Part shown: piece by piece, positions 28,343 through 37,082 of the stretch
How the letters are laid out: every line of letters begins with the position of its first letter
Numbering within the stretch: the first letter of the stretch is position 1
The notes under the pieces: generated by a model
What the model saw: only the letters and a program-made list of their open reading frames with translations
What the model was told of the DNA's origin: nothing
Database searches by the model: none
Position numbers and translations under genes: made by a program
NCBI RefSeq assembly: GCF_005405585.1
Contig: NZ_BJEQ01000017.1
Coordinates: 1 to 64,000 of the forward strand
Reading direction: 5' to 3'
Length of the DNA: 64,000 nt
Origin: Agarivorans sp. Toyoura001
GTDB lineage: Bacteria > Pseudomonadota > Gammaproteobacteria > Enterobacterales > Celerinatantimonadaceae

Positions 28343-28888
28343 GACGTGCTCCTCGTAATTTATTTAATCACTTTAAGTTTAGCACCAGAAATACGCCCTA
28401 AACGGACTTGGCGCACATGCCAAGGGATTATTTAAAGCTAACTTGCGCTTGGTCATTATTTGGGCTTATTAACCTTCTTAGCCGCTGATGTTAAGCCTTC
28501 TACCACCAGCCTTTTCACGACTAACCGTTCATGTAGTTAAGTTTTTCAGCCTCCATCAAAAAACAAAAAAGCCTGCGTAATGCTGGCTTTGGCTTATGTC
28601 GTTATTGAACATTTAAAGCACTGAATACAGGTTCAAAAATTGTGGCAACGTAATAAGTGTCGGTGCTAGCGAATCAAAAATCGCAATGGTTATCCCTTTT
28701 TAGGGCGCTAGCTTTGCCCCCTAAAGTGTGAACTAGCTTTAAATATCTTGATGAAAAGTCGATAGTTTCAAAGTTATTTCAGGGGTTTTCTTGAAGGCGC
28801 TTACTTACATAAAATCTGGCTTACTGTAGCATTTTCACTTTACCAGTCACTCCTCGTTTCATTGATGAATTACCAAGAGAGCTATTTT
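28343..28888. other. Divergent region between uspA and the GH5 cellulase
   Basis: About 545 bp without a supported ORF. It holds a CTTGGC-N6-GCCAAG palindrome at 28407-28424, 65-82 bp upstream of uspA, a degenerate hairpin near 28570-28592, and the decamer TAAAGTGTGA at 28722-28731 about 160 bp before the cellulase start. Confidence 0.55.
28407..28424. promoter_or_regulatory. Palindrome CTTGGC-N6-GCCAAG upstream of uspA
   Basis: Six-bp arms with a six-base spacer (28407-28412 and 28419-28424), a geometry typical of dimeric helix-turn-helix regulators. It is placed in the likely uspA promoter. The regulator is unknown. Confidence 0.45.
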
Positions 28889-30304
28889 ATGACCAAGCCA
28901 AGGACGTCTAGATTACTCGTTGCCCAACTGTTACTGGTGGCTGTTGCCACGCCTTATGCGCAAGCGTCTAACTGTGAGTACACAGTAATAAAAGAATGGA
29001 ATAATGGTTTTCAAGCTGAGGTTACAATTAGCAATACCAGCCAATCTGCTATAAATGGTTGGGTGGTGAACTGGCAATATGAGAGCTCAACAGTTAGTTC
29101 TAGCTGGAACACCAATTTAAGCGGCGCAAAACCTTACACTGCTTCTAACCTTTCTTGGAATGGCGATATTGCACCAGGGCAGTCGGTAACTTTTGGCCTT
29201 CAAGGAAGCACTAGCGGAGACAAAGCCGAACAAGCACTCATTAGCGGTGAAGTATGTAATGCCCAAGCTGGCGGCGGCACTGAACCAGCCATTACCGCAA
29301 TAGATGCCGCTGCGGCCATGGGGACCGGTTTTAATCTTGGCCAAATGTTTGATAACCAGCAACACCCCGCTACCTTCGCTGAAGCTTCGAGAAAAATTGA
29401 TGCTTACTATCAGCAAGGTTTTAGAAACGTACGCATTCCTATTAGCTGGACCATAGACATTAATGGTTCAAGCATCGCAGATAACAATGGAAACATCGAC
29501 CTCAACAACAGTCGCCTTAAAGAGATCGTTAAAACCGTAGACCACGCATTGTCATATGGTGATATGTACGTGGTGATTAATGCTCACCACGAAGCAATAA
29601 TTAAAGACAATAACAACTATCAAATGCTCGAAACGCTGTGGCAAGACATTAGTCAGCTGTTTCAAAACCGCAGCAACCGCCTGGTATTTCAAGTTCTTAA
29701 CGAACCACATTTCACCAATGGTAACCCCATGCTGCCCTCTAACCTTCGCCATATGACGGGGCTAGCTTACAATAAGATTCGCCAAACAAATCCCAATCGC
29801 ATTGTAGTGATAGGCGGTAACCAATGGTTCGCGGCCAATGAAATGGCTCGCACATGGCCAAACCTAGACCAAGTAGGCGGCGGTAACGATCCATACGTAA
29901 TGGCAGCTTTCCACCACTACAACCCGTGGTCATTTCATGGCGAAGGTAATTTAAAAACCAACTGGTCAGAAAGCGATATTAAGAGACCGATTGATACGAT
30001 GAAAAGCTGGGCAAATGGCGTTGGGCAAGGTATGCCAATTTACATTAGTGAATGGGGTACCAATTGGAACAAGTTTAAAGGCCAAATGGATTGCAACAAT
30101 ATCCGTGCTTGGTATGAGGCTCTTGATTACAAGTACGCTCGCGCTGAAGGCATTCCTACATCGGTGTGGGATGATGGCGGTTGGTTTAAAATTTATGATC
30201 ACCATACCAACAGCTACAACAACAACCTTTATCAGTGCATCATCAATGGCTCTTGCGAGTACAGCCAACAAGACAGTAGCCGCTTAAACTCGGCCTGCCA
30301 ATAA
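28889..30304 (+). CDS. Secreted endoglucanase: N-terminal CBM2 plus GH5 catalytic domain
   Basis: A 471-residue exported glycosidase. After a signal peptide ending AQA comes a CBM2-like cellulose-binding module ('VIKEWNNGFQAEVTISNTS', 'INGWVVNWQY', 'SWNGDIAPGQSVTFGLQGS'), a short Gly-rich linker 'AQAGGGTEP', then a GH5 domain. The acid/base Glu lies in 'FQVLNEPHF' and the nucleophile Glu in 'YISEWGTN', with 'NVRIPISW' and 'INAHHE'. It should hydrolyse beta-1,4-glucans. The frame opens at 28862; ATG 28889 has an AGAGAG site and gives a normal signal peptide. Confidence 0.92.
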   Translation: MTKPRTSRLLVAQLLLVAVATPYAQASNCEYTVIKEWNNGFQAEVTISNTSQSAINGWVVNWQYESSTVSSSWNTNLSGAKPYTASNLSWNGDIAPGQSVTFGLQGSTSGDKAEQALISGEVCNAQAGGGTEPAITAIDAAAAMGTGFNLGQMFDNQQHPATFAEASRKIDAYYQQGFRNVRIPISWTIDINGSSIADNNGNIDLNNSRLKEIVKTVDHALSYGDMYVVINAHHEAIIKDNNNYQMLETLWQDISQLFQNRSNRLVFQVLNEPHFTNGNPMLPSNLRHMTGLAYNKIRQTNPNRIVVIGGNQWFAANEMARTWPNLDQVGGGNDPYVMAAFHHYNPWSFHGEGNLKTNWSESDIKRPIDTMKSWANGVGQGMPIYISEWGTNWNKFKGQMDCNNIRAWYEALDYKYARAEGIPTSVWDDGGWFKIYDHHTNSYNNNLYQCIINGSCEYSQQDSSRLNSACQ

Positions 30305-30308
30305 GCCA

Positions 30309-30340
30309 TTAGCCCCAACACAAGCTTGTTTTGGGGCTAA
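30309..30340. terminator. Strong hairpin after the GH5 gene
   Basis: TTAGCCCCAA (30309-30318) and TTGGGGCTAA (30331-30340) form a ten-bp stem starting 5 bp after the stop. The T-run is lacking, so termination efficiency is uncertain. Confidence 0.65.
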
Positions 30341-30422
30341 AACCTTGCCTTATAAATCATACAAATTACCTCTTTAGCTCAATTCACAAACTACTTTAGC
30401 AAAGTACAATAAGCGTTTTGCA

Positions 30423-30716
30423 ATGGCCAGTTTGATGCACGCAAAACCAGACCGTATTACCGCGATGAAGAGTATTATTGTTCAAGTAAAAAGAGAGTTC
30501 CCTCTCTATGAAGAAGACACTTTTGAATGTGGCACCGCCAATAACTGCATTGGTTGCCCTAAAAAGCTCTTAGAGCTGGTTGACTCTGAACTCAGTTATT
30601 GGGAGCACGCCATGAAGCGCGGTGTTCAGCCAAAATTTGATGAAATCCGGCGCTTCGGCAAACTATGTAAAAATGTAAAACGTGGGTTGGTACGTAACCA
30701 AATTATCTCAGCTTAA
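30423..30716 (+). CDS. Small cysteine-motif protein of unknown function
   Basis: A 97-residue cytoplasmic protein I do not recognise. A central 'FECGTANNCIGCPKKLLELV' contains three cysteines (C-x6-C-x2-C) with a fourth later ('GKLCKNV'), which could bind zinc. The rest is Lys/Arg-rich and helical. Starts at ATG 30423 or 30435; neither has a strong ribosome site. Its last four bases overlap the stop of the convergent outer-membrane protein gene. Confidence 0.65.
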   Translation: MASLMHAKPDRITAMKSIIVQVKREFPLYEEDTFECGTANNCIGCPKKLLELVDSELSYWEHAMKRGVQPKFDEIRRFGKLCKNVKRGLVRNQIISA

Positions 30717-31273
30717 CCGCGATAGCCTATGCTGAATACCCCACCCTCAGTGGTAGAGTTATAACCTACGCCCAACACAAAGTGGCGAGTTAAGGCATAA
30801 CGAAAGCCCACTTCTCCGCCCCAGTTTTTATCGGTATCGGTATGCCACTCAGGCTCACAATCGGTGCAATATTGGGTGATACCGTCGGTGTATTCAGTGG
30901 TATTTTCTAGCAGTACCCCACCACCATATAAACTCAAATCATTAGTGAGGCTATAGCTAACACCTAAACGCAGCATGGTGAGCTCGCGGTTCCCTTCAGC
31001 GGGAGCGGCTAAACCAAGATCATCTTCTTTAGACTTAGCAACACCGAGGTAGTATCCCCAGCGAGGATATTGTTTATCGTAGTGATTTACCGACACAGTA
31101 AGGCCAATCATTGGCTGAACAGCGTCTTGATAATCTAAAAAAGCGGCCGCCCAAGGGTAATTAGTTGGGCTTTCTTGGTTATTCTCTACTGCAATCGCTG
31201 CACTAGTGGAGCAAGCCGATACTAGAGCAACAAGCTTGAGGGTTAAAGCTCTGGAGATAAGCACTACAATCAT
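30713..31273 (-). CDS. Exported beta-barrel-like outer membrane protein
   Basis: A 186-residue exported protein. The N-terminal hydrophobic stretch ends 'ALVSACSTSAAIAVEN', which can be read either as a lipobox (VSAC) or as a signal peptidase I site after AIA. The mature part has alternating strands ('RWGYYLGVA', 'LTMLRLGVSYSL', 'VGFRYALTRHFVLGVGYNST', 'GVFSIGYRG') and an aromatic C-terminal strand, as in small OmpA/OmpW-like barrels. Function unknown. Confidence 0.7.
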   Translation of the reverse strand: MIVVLISRALTLKLVALVSACSTSAAIAVENNQESPTNYPWAAAFLDYQDAVQPMIGLTVSVNHYDKQYPRWGYYLGVAKSKEDDLGLAAPAEGNRELTMLRLGVSYSLTNDLSLYGGGVLLENTTEYTDGITQYCTDCEPEWHTDTDKNWGGEVGFRYALTRHFVLGVGYNSTTEGGVFSIGYRG

Positions 31274-31555
31274 TACCTTTTAAAATCATTACCTCCATGT
31301 AAGTGTTAAATTTCAGCATATACTCTCAGGATAGCCACCATATTGGAACTGCTAAATCTATCAACTATCCATTCTTTAGATTATCTTGCTAGCAAGTTCA
31401 CCATTTAATGAGCTAATCCAATGATAAGCGTTTAAACATCAAGCAGAAAACTAAAAATTTTGAACGATTTTTTGTTAATTAGTTTTAGCATAAGCTATTG
31501 ATTAAATTGCTTACTTGACTATGCTGAGAACATAAATCTTCTCGAGGGCGTGTTT

Positions 31556-32545
31556 ATGTTCCAGCTTACTGGCCGCAAGGTTATTATTTTCTTTTTAGTC
31601 TTCTTTATTATCAATTACATCATCGCGGTTATTTGGAGCAGCGAACCTGAGCGAGTAAATGTAAAAGAATATGTGCAGGAGCAGGCCTTAGCGAATGGTG
31701 AAGAAGTAGTAACAGGTTACGCCACCACTACCGCACTAATGTTTGTAGCTGAAACCCTACTCAATAAACCTGGTGGTTATTTAAGTAACGACAAAATGCT
31801 GCCTAGTGTATTAATGGATAACATGCCAAGTTGGGAATTAGGTGCGTTAAACCAAGTACGCGATTTATCGCTAATTATGCGTAAAGACTTCAGCCGCTCT
31901 CAAGCTCAATCCGTTGAACACGCACAGCTTAAAATTGCTCAACCCAAATTTAATATTGACCATACTAGCTGGCAATTACCCAGTGCCGAGCGGGAATACC
32001 AAGATGCAATAGACGCCTTACTGGTTTATCGCACGCAGTTGGCCGACCCCACTGACCCTAATGCTCAGTTTTACGCCCGTGCCGACAACTTAGTGACGTG
32101 GTTAGGCGAAGTGCAATCTCGCCTTGGAAGTATGTCGCAAAAGCTTTCTGCATCGGTTGGTCGAGAGCGAATTAATACAAGCCTAGTGGGCTCTGAAGGT
32201 GCTTCTCAGTCTACCTTTACTCCAACAGAGTCGATGGTGAAAACGTCGTGGTGGAAAATAGATGATGTGTTTTATGAAGCACGCGGCGAAGCATGGGCGT
32301 TATTGCATTTTTTCCAAGCCGTAGAGGTAGACTTTAAAGGCGTATTAGAAAAGAAAAATGCCACGGTTGCGGTTCGCCAAATCGTTCGCGAATTGGAAGC
32401 CACTCAAGAAACCGTATGGAGTCCAATGATTCTAAACGGTACCGGTTTTGGCTTAATGGCTAATCACTCTTTGGTTATGGCAAATTATGTGTCTCGTGCC
32501 AACGCAGCGATTATTAACCTGAACAATCTACTCACCAAAGGTTAA
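31556..32545 (+). CDS. DUF2333 family membrane-anchored protein
   Basis: A 329-residue protein with one N-terminal transmembrane helix (about residues 8-27, 'IIFFLVFFIINYIIAVIW') and a large periplasmic domain. Features such as 'GYATTTALMFVAETLLNKPGG' and 'LIMRKDFSRSQAQS' match the DUF2333 family, whose role is unknown. The frame opens at GTG 31550, but ATG 31556 sits seven bases after GAGGG. It stands alone with a terminator after it. Confidence 0.85.
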   Translation: MFQLTGRKVIIFFLVFFIINYIIAVIWSSEPERVNVKEYVQEQALANGEEVVTGYATTTALMFVAETLLNKPGGYLSNDKMLPSVLMDNMPSWELGALNQVRDLSLIMRKDFSRSQAQSVEHAQLKIAQPKFNIDHTSWQLPSAEREYQDAIDALLVYRTQLADPTDPNAQFYARADNLVTWLGEVQSRLGSMSQKLSASVGRERINTSLVGSEGASQSTFTPTESMVKTSWWKIDDVFYEARGEAWALLHFFQAVEVDFKGVLEKKNATVAVRQIVRELEATQETVWSPMILNGTGFGLMANHSLVMANYVSRANAAIINLNNLLTKG

Positions 32546-32565
32546 GCCCTCCTCAATACCCACAT

Positions 32566-32592
32566 AAAAGCAGCGTTGATTCGCTGCTTTTG
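32566..32592 (+). terminator. Terminator after the DUF2333 gene
   Basis: AAAAGCAGCG and CGCTGCTTTT pair around a short loop, with flanking A and T runs. Confidence 0.85.
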
Positions 32593-32631
32593 TCCATTTA
32601 CACTAAATTCACTTTAAATAAGGAATGTAAC

Positions 32632-32928
32632 ATGGACAAGCAACAAGCAATTGAAGCAGCAACCTTTAAGCGTTTACTCGAACACTTAGACCAACACAAA
32701 GAAGTTCAAAACATTGAACTGATGAATTTGGCTGATTTTTGCCGAAACTGCCTGGCAAAATGGATGGTAAGCGCTGCCGAAGAACACGGTGAAACCTTAA
32801 GCTACGAGCAAGCACGCGAAAAAGTATACGGCATGCCTTACTCTGAATGGAAAGAGCATCACCAACTGCCAGCCACCGAAGAGCAAATGGCAGTATTTAA
32901 ATCCAAAGAAGCTGCCAAGGCCAAATAG
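32632..32928 (+). CDS. DUF1244 family protein
   Basis: A 98-residue cytoplasmic protein of the DUF1244 group, recognised by 'AATFKRLLEHL', 'VQNIELMNLADFCRNCLAKWM' and 'YEQAREKVYGMPYSEWK'. The family is small and all-helical with unknown role. The frame extends back to 32590, but the ATG at 32632 has AAGGAATGTAAC upstream and fits the family start. Confidence 0.88.
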   Translation: MDKQQAIEAATFKRLLEHLDQHKEVQNIELMNLADFCRNCLAKWMVSAAEEHGETLSYEQAREKVYGMPYSEWKEHHQLPATEEQMAVFKSKEAAKAK

Positions 32929-33029
32929 CACTAAGGTTACTGATAAGCAAAATCGCGACAGCTGTAATGAACGTTTACTGCGTCCGGTCCGTATCACTAA
33001 GTACAGCGATAATTGATTGAGGTAACATC

Positions 33030-33713
33030 ATGCCAAAGTCAGTATGGATTAAAAGCAACGCCGGCAATAACGCCAAAACCTTAATACTTGTCGGCTCTTT
33101 ACTCACCTTAGTAGGCATTAGTACCTTGTATGTACCTGCTGTACTGGTATCTATTGTGGCCTCGGTACTATTTTTCCTCGCCTATCTAGGCATACGGGTT
33201 GGAGTAGAAAAATGGATGCAGCCCGTTTACTCGGTGGTGCTTTGTTACGACCATCTGCAGTTTCACCATCGCTACGGAGGCTGGTGTTTGCCGTGGGACA
33301 AATTGCAACGCATCGACATTCCTCGCCTGCATGACGGACTAAACTGGCAAGACATGAATTACATCGGTCTACGTTTGTCTGAACCCGATTACTTGCTTGA
33401 TACCTTATCCCCTCGATTGTCTGCCCATTTGCTTACAGAACAACGAGCAGCGCTTCTCGCATCCCTGCGAAAAAGCTGTCAGCATTGTCAAGACAGCCAA
33501 GTAAGTGACCATCTTATAGAAGATGATTATTTTAAATCGAGTAGTGGGAAAATTTATACCGGGCTAACCGGTATGTTTGCCAATCGCATGAAGAAGCTAC
33601 GAGAACTAACAGGTTACGATTTATTGATCGACCAAGATATTCTTGACCGAGAGCCTGAGGATTTTGTGGCCTTAGTGCGCAACTACAAAAGTCGCGCAAT
33701 CACCAATAGTTAA
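33030..33713 (+). CDS. DUF2982-like membrane protein
   Basis: A 227-residue protein with two adjacent transmembrane helices (about 19-37 and 39-57: 'LILVGSLLTLVGISTLYV', 'VLVSIVASVLFFLAYLGI') and a cytoplasmic remainder that includes 'WCLPWDKLQRIDIPR', like a PH-fold membrane-protein domain. It resembles DUF2982 proteins of Vibrio and Shewanella, from memory of that family. GAGGTAACATC precedes ATG. It converges with the acyltransferase with only 15 bp between stops. Confidence 0.7.
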   Translation: MPKSVWIKSNAGNNAKTLILVGSLLTLVGISTLYVPAVLVSIVASVLFFLAYLGIRVGVEKWMQPVYSVVLCYDHLQFHHRYGGWCLPWDKLQRIDIPRLHDGLNWQDMNYIGLRLSEPDYLLDTLSPRLSAHLLTEQRAALLASLRKSCQHCQDSQVSDHLIEDDYFKSSSGKIYTGLTGMFANRMKKLRELTGYDLLIDQDILDREPEDFVALVRNYKSRAITNS

Positions 33714-33728
33714 TCGACAAGTCGCGGC

Positions 33729-34676
33729 TTAGTAGCGCGGCTGGTCACTTCCTTCAACGGTACGAAACAGCTTTAAGGTCCACATATACTGCTCAGGAGA
33801 GCGAGAGATCAATTTCTCTACTTCTTGGTTCATACGCAAAGTATCATGTTCAACATCTTTACTGGGAAAGCCTTCCATCGCCGGGTGAACATACAGTTTT
33901 ACTTTATGCAATTCACTATCGTAACCAGCATAAATGGGTAGCACTTTTGCTCCGCTTAACTTGGTCATTTTCCCTAACACTGGCAGCGTAGCCTTGGTCG
34001 TTTCGAACAGCGGTGTCATTAGACTGGCTTCTGGACCGAAGTCTTCATCGGGCAAATAAATACAACCATAACCAGCACGAGTAGCTTTAATCAGGGTTTT
34101 AATGCCGGCATTACGCTCAAATATCACTCCACCAAAACGGGTACGCTGTTTGGCCATCGCCCAATCAACGATAGGATCGCCTGTTTTTTTAAACATGGTG
34201 CACATGTCGTGACCACGGGTACAAAAGTAAGTGCCTAAGAAATCCACTGGGTAGGTGTGTGGTAACAAGATAATGAAGTTTTCGTTGTTATCGAGAATGT
34301 TCTTAATGTGCTCTTCACCGTCAACCACAATGCGGTTTTGTAAATAACGTTTAGAGCGAACAGACATTTCACCCGCACCCAAAATGAGCTGGGCAAATAT
34401 TTGCATATTTTTGCGCATCAATTGCTCGCGCTCGGTGGCGCTCATGTCAGGAAAACACAGCTTGAGATTAGTGTCGGCGATAGCGCGGCGTTTTTTTAAG
34501 GCTTTTAGATTAAAAATTCGGTTGGCAACGGCTACTGCCAATCGGTCGCGTAAAGTAACAGGAACAAAAGCCAGTAAAATAATTAGGCCACCCACAAGCC
34601 AGGTGCCCCAATGTTTAGGGGCTAACCAAGCTTTAGAAAAAGAAATAGAAAATGCTTGAGATTCAAACTTAGACAT
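33729..34676 (-). CDS. Lipid A secondary acyltransferase (LpxM/LpxL family)
   Basis: A 315-residue inner-membrane acyltransferase that adds a secondary acyl chain to Kdo2-lipid A. One N-terminal membrane helix ('LVGGLIILLAFVPVTL') is followed by the catalytic H-x4-D motif in 'ILLPHTYPVDFLGTYF'. Further family blocks are 'RGHDMCTMFKKTGDPIVDW' and 'CIYLPDEDFGPEASLMTPLF'. The HxxxxD and the length suggest LpxM rather than LpxL. Single gene; promoter upstream at about 34680-34760. Confidence 0.87.
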   Translation of the reverse strand: MSKFESQAFSISFSKAWLAPKHWGTWLVGGLIILLAFVPVTLRDRLAVAVANRIFNLKALKKRRAIADTNLKLCFPDMSATEREQLMRKNMQIFAQLILGAGEMSVRSKRYLQNRIVVDGEEHIKNILDNNENFIILLPHTYPVDFLGTYFCTRGHDMCTMFKKTGDPIVDWAMAKQRTRFGGVIFERNAGIKTLIKATRAGYGCIYLPDEDFGPEASLMTPLFETTKATLPVLGKMTKLSGAKVLPIYAGYDSELHKVKLYVHPAMEGFPSKDVEHDTLRMNQEVEKLISRSPEQYMWTLKLFRTVEGSDQPRY

Positions 34677-34763
34677 AGCCTAACAACACAGCCTTTTATG
34701 GTTGAAACAGCGCGTCAGTTTACCCGCCAACAGCGCTAAAGCAAGTTTACTAAGTGGCAGAGC

Positions 34764-35093
34764 CTACAAAATAGATTTAGTTGCATCTAAACTGCTGGAT
34801 ACAAAATGATCTAACTGCGGTGACATCAGCAGCGGTTCATCTTGCCAAACAATCGCTTTACGCATTTTATTTCGTGCTTCCACGACCATGGTTTCAGATT
34901 CTTTAGAGCGTAACCAGTGCTGTTTACTTGGCCATTGTGAATAGGAAATCCATGTCCCGTCAGAGGCTTTATGTAAACGCGAGCCTAAAGCAGCACACTT
35001 ATCTACGTTAAAATGGATAATCTCCGACCACCCCTCTTTGAATGACTGAATATGCTCTTCATTTAACTTCCAACGAAATAACACAACAAACAT
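34764..35093 (-). CDS. ABM-fold (antibiotic biosynthesis monooxygenase-like) protein
   Basis: A 109-residue small protein with the dimeric alpha/beta ABM fold pattern: 'MFVVLFRWKLNEEHIQSFKE', a central 'LHKASDGTWISYSQWPSKQHW' and a helical end. Such folds include quinol monooxygenases and heme-degrading enzymes, but catalytic residues cannot be inferred. It sits 64 bp downstream of the purine deaminase and may be co-transcribed with it. Confidence 0.65.
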   Translation of the reverse strand: MFVVLFRWKLNEEHIQSFKEGWSEIIHFNVDKCAALGSRLHKASDGTWISYSQWPSKQHWLRSKESETMVVEARNKMRKAIVWQDEPLLMSPQLDHFVSSSLDATKSIL

Positions 35094-35157
35094 CGATAAT
35101 CTCCTTATTGGTCAGCTGAATACTAACTATGGCGCGAGCACCCAATAAAATACAAGC

Positions 35158-36180
35158 TCACTGACTAAACTCTGCTAAACAGTTGTCAATTAGTTGACTT
35201 AACTCACTTTTTCTTACTTCACTGGCGTAACTAGCAGTGACTGCGGCGTAACTTAATGCGGCTATTTGTGCCCTGCCCCAGTTAAAGGTTTGGCTACAAG
35301 CTTGTAAGTTATCTAGCAAATAGCCGCCAAAATATGCGGGGTCATCAGAGTTAATCGTCACTGCCAAACCTTTTTCTATCATACTGGGTAATGGGTGGTC
35401 ACTTAGGTTCTCCACCACTTTTAGTTTTACGTTACTAAAAGGACAAACGGTTAAAGGCATTTGTGCACTAGCTAACTGTTTAACTAACGCTGCATCTTCT
35501 AAACAACGAACGCCGTGGTCTATTCGGCTCACATCTAACAATTCCCAAGCGCTTGCTACGTTAGAAGCTGGTCCTTCTTCTCCAGCATGTGCGACACGCC
35601 TAAGCCCCAGTTGTTTGGCCATGGAAAAAACCCTTTGAAACTTCTCGGGTGGATGCCCTTGTTCACTAGAATCTAAGCCAACGCCAATGATCTGCGCCAA
35701 AAATGGTTTTGCCGCTTCTAAGGTTTGAATCGCAGACGCTTCGGACAAATGGCGCAAAAAACACAAAATGTATTCGCAACTAATACCGTATTGTTTTTCA
35801 GCTTGCTGTTTCGCCCGGGTTAAGCCATTAATGACCGTAGCCATCGCAATGCCACGCTCAGTATGCGTTTGAGGGTCAAAAAACACTTCTGTATGAAGCA
35901 CGTTATCGCGATGACAGGTTTCAAAATAGGCCCAAGCAAGGTCATAAAAATCTTGCTCAGTTTGCAACACCTCTGCACCTTGGTAGTAAAGGTCGAGAAA
36001 TTCTTGCAGATTGTTAAATTGATAAGCTTTTTTAAGCGACTCTACCGAAGAGTAAGGCAGCTCAATCTTATTTCGAGCAGCTAGCTTAAACATAAGTTCA
36101 GGTTCTAGGCTGCCCTCTATGTGGAGGTGCAACTCAACCTTTGGTATTTTTTTAATAAACTCTTGCTGATTAATCATCAA
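35158..36180 (-). CDS. Adenine deaminase-like (adenosine deaminase family)
   Basis: A 340-residue TIM-barrel metal-dependent purine deaminase. Metal-binding 'VELHLHIEGSLEPE', substrate 'HAGEEGPA', 'RIDHGVRCLED' and 'TINSDDPAYFGGYLLDN' are present. The last motif, SDDPAYFGG, is typical of the adenine deaminase branch (fungal Aah1, Pseudomonas PA0148) rather than E. coli Add, so adenine is the likelier substrate, yielding hypoxanthine. That is family inference. It starts with ATG 36180 (or 36177). Confidence 0.85.
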   Translation of the reverse strand: MMINQQEFIKKIPKVELHLHIEGSLEPELMFKLAARNKIELPYSSVESLKKAYQFNNLQEFLDLYYQGAEVLQTEQDFYDLAWAYFETCHRDNVLHTEVFFDPQTHTERGIAMATVINGLTRAKQQAEKQYGISCEYILCFLRHLSEASAIQTLEAAKPFLAQIIGVGLDSSEQGHPPEKFQRVFSMAKQLGLRRVAHAGEEGPASNVASAWELLDVSRIDHGVRCLEDAALVKQLASAQMPLTVCPFSNVKLKVVENLSDHPLPSMIEKGLAVTINSDDPAYFGGYLLDNLQACSQTFNWGRAQIAALSYAAVTASYASEVRKSELSQLIDNCLAEFSQ

Positions 36181-36312
36181 TGCTTCCCCTTCAACTGCTT
36201 GGATAGTAAAGAATATAAGCTATTTGTTGCCCTAAGGTTATTTTTCTCTAACGCTTTTTAGCCACACTACGGTACCCTGAACTACTGATAATACTGGTTC
36301 TAAGGAAAAAGA

Positions 36313-37062
36313 ATGAGCAAAGCTGTTATTTGTGACATTGACGGTGTACTACTACACGACAACCAACTGATAGACGGAGCCAAGGCATTTATCGAGCGTT
36401 TATTGGCCAACAACACTAAGTTGGTGATTTTAACTAATTATCCCGCTCAAACACCTCAAGATTTACAAAATCGCTTTCAAACTGCTGGCGTAGATATTCC
36501 AGAGAGTTGTTTTTATACTTCTGCCATGGCCACTGCCGATTTCTTAAAGCGTCAAGAAGGTAATAAAGCCTATGTGATTGGCGAAGGTGCGCTCATTCAT
36601 GAATTATACAGTGCAGGATTTACCATTACCGATATTAACCCTGACTTTGTTGTTGTTGGCGAAACCAAGAACTACAACTGGAACATGATTCAACATGCCG
36701 CGAAGTTTGTCGCACAAGGCGCCCAATTTATTGCCACTAACCCAGATACACATGGCCCCAATATGAGCCCCGCTTGTGGCTCTTTGTGTGCGCCCATTGA
36801 ACGCATTACAGGTCGCCAACCTTTTGTTGTAGGTAAACCAAGTGCATGGATAGTAAGAGCGGCCTTAAATAAAATTGGCGCACATGCTGAAGAAACCTTA
36901 ATTATTGGCGACAATTTACGTACCGATATTCTGGCGGGTTTTCAAGCTGGCTTAGAAACGATATTGGTGTTATCTGGTGTGAGCAGTGAAGCAGACATTG
37001 AAATGGTACCCTTTAGACCTAACTATGTTTTCCCCAACGTAGCCGCTATAGACATAATATAA
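36313..37062 (+). CDS. HAD-superfamily phosphatase, NagD-like
   Basis: A 249-residue HAD subfamily IIA phosphatase. Motif I 'ICDIDGVLLHDN' (DxDGV), motif II 'LVILTNYPAQTPQDL', lysine motif 'VVGKPSAWIVRAAL' and acidic motif 'LIIGDNLRTDILAG' are complete, with a C2B cap between them. Length matches NagD (250). Likely a nucleotide or sugar phosphate phosphatase; its physiological substrate is not predictable. It is 20 bp upstream of the antiporter gene, probably one transcript. Confidence 0.92.
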   Translation: MSKAVICDIDGVLLHDNQLIDGAKAFIERLLANNTKLVILTNYPAQTPQDLQNRFQTAGVDIPESCFYTSAMATADFLKRQEGNKAYVIGEGALIHELYSAGFTITDINPDFVVVGETKNYNWNMIQHAAKFVAQGAQFIATNPDTHGPNMSPACGSLCAPIERITGRQPFVVGKPSAWIVRAALNKIGAHAEETLIIGDNLRTDILAGFQAGLETILVLSGVSSEADIEMVPFRPNYVFPNVAAIDII

Positions 37063-37082
37063 CAATAAAGATTTAACGATAA

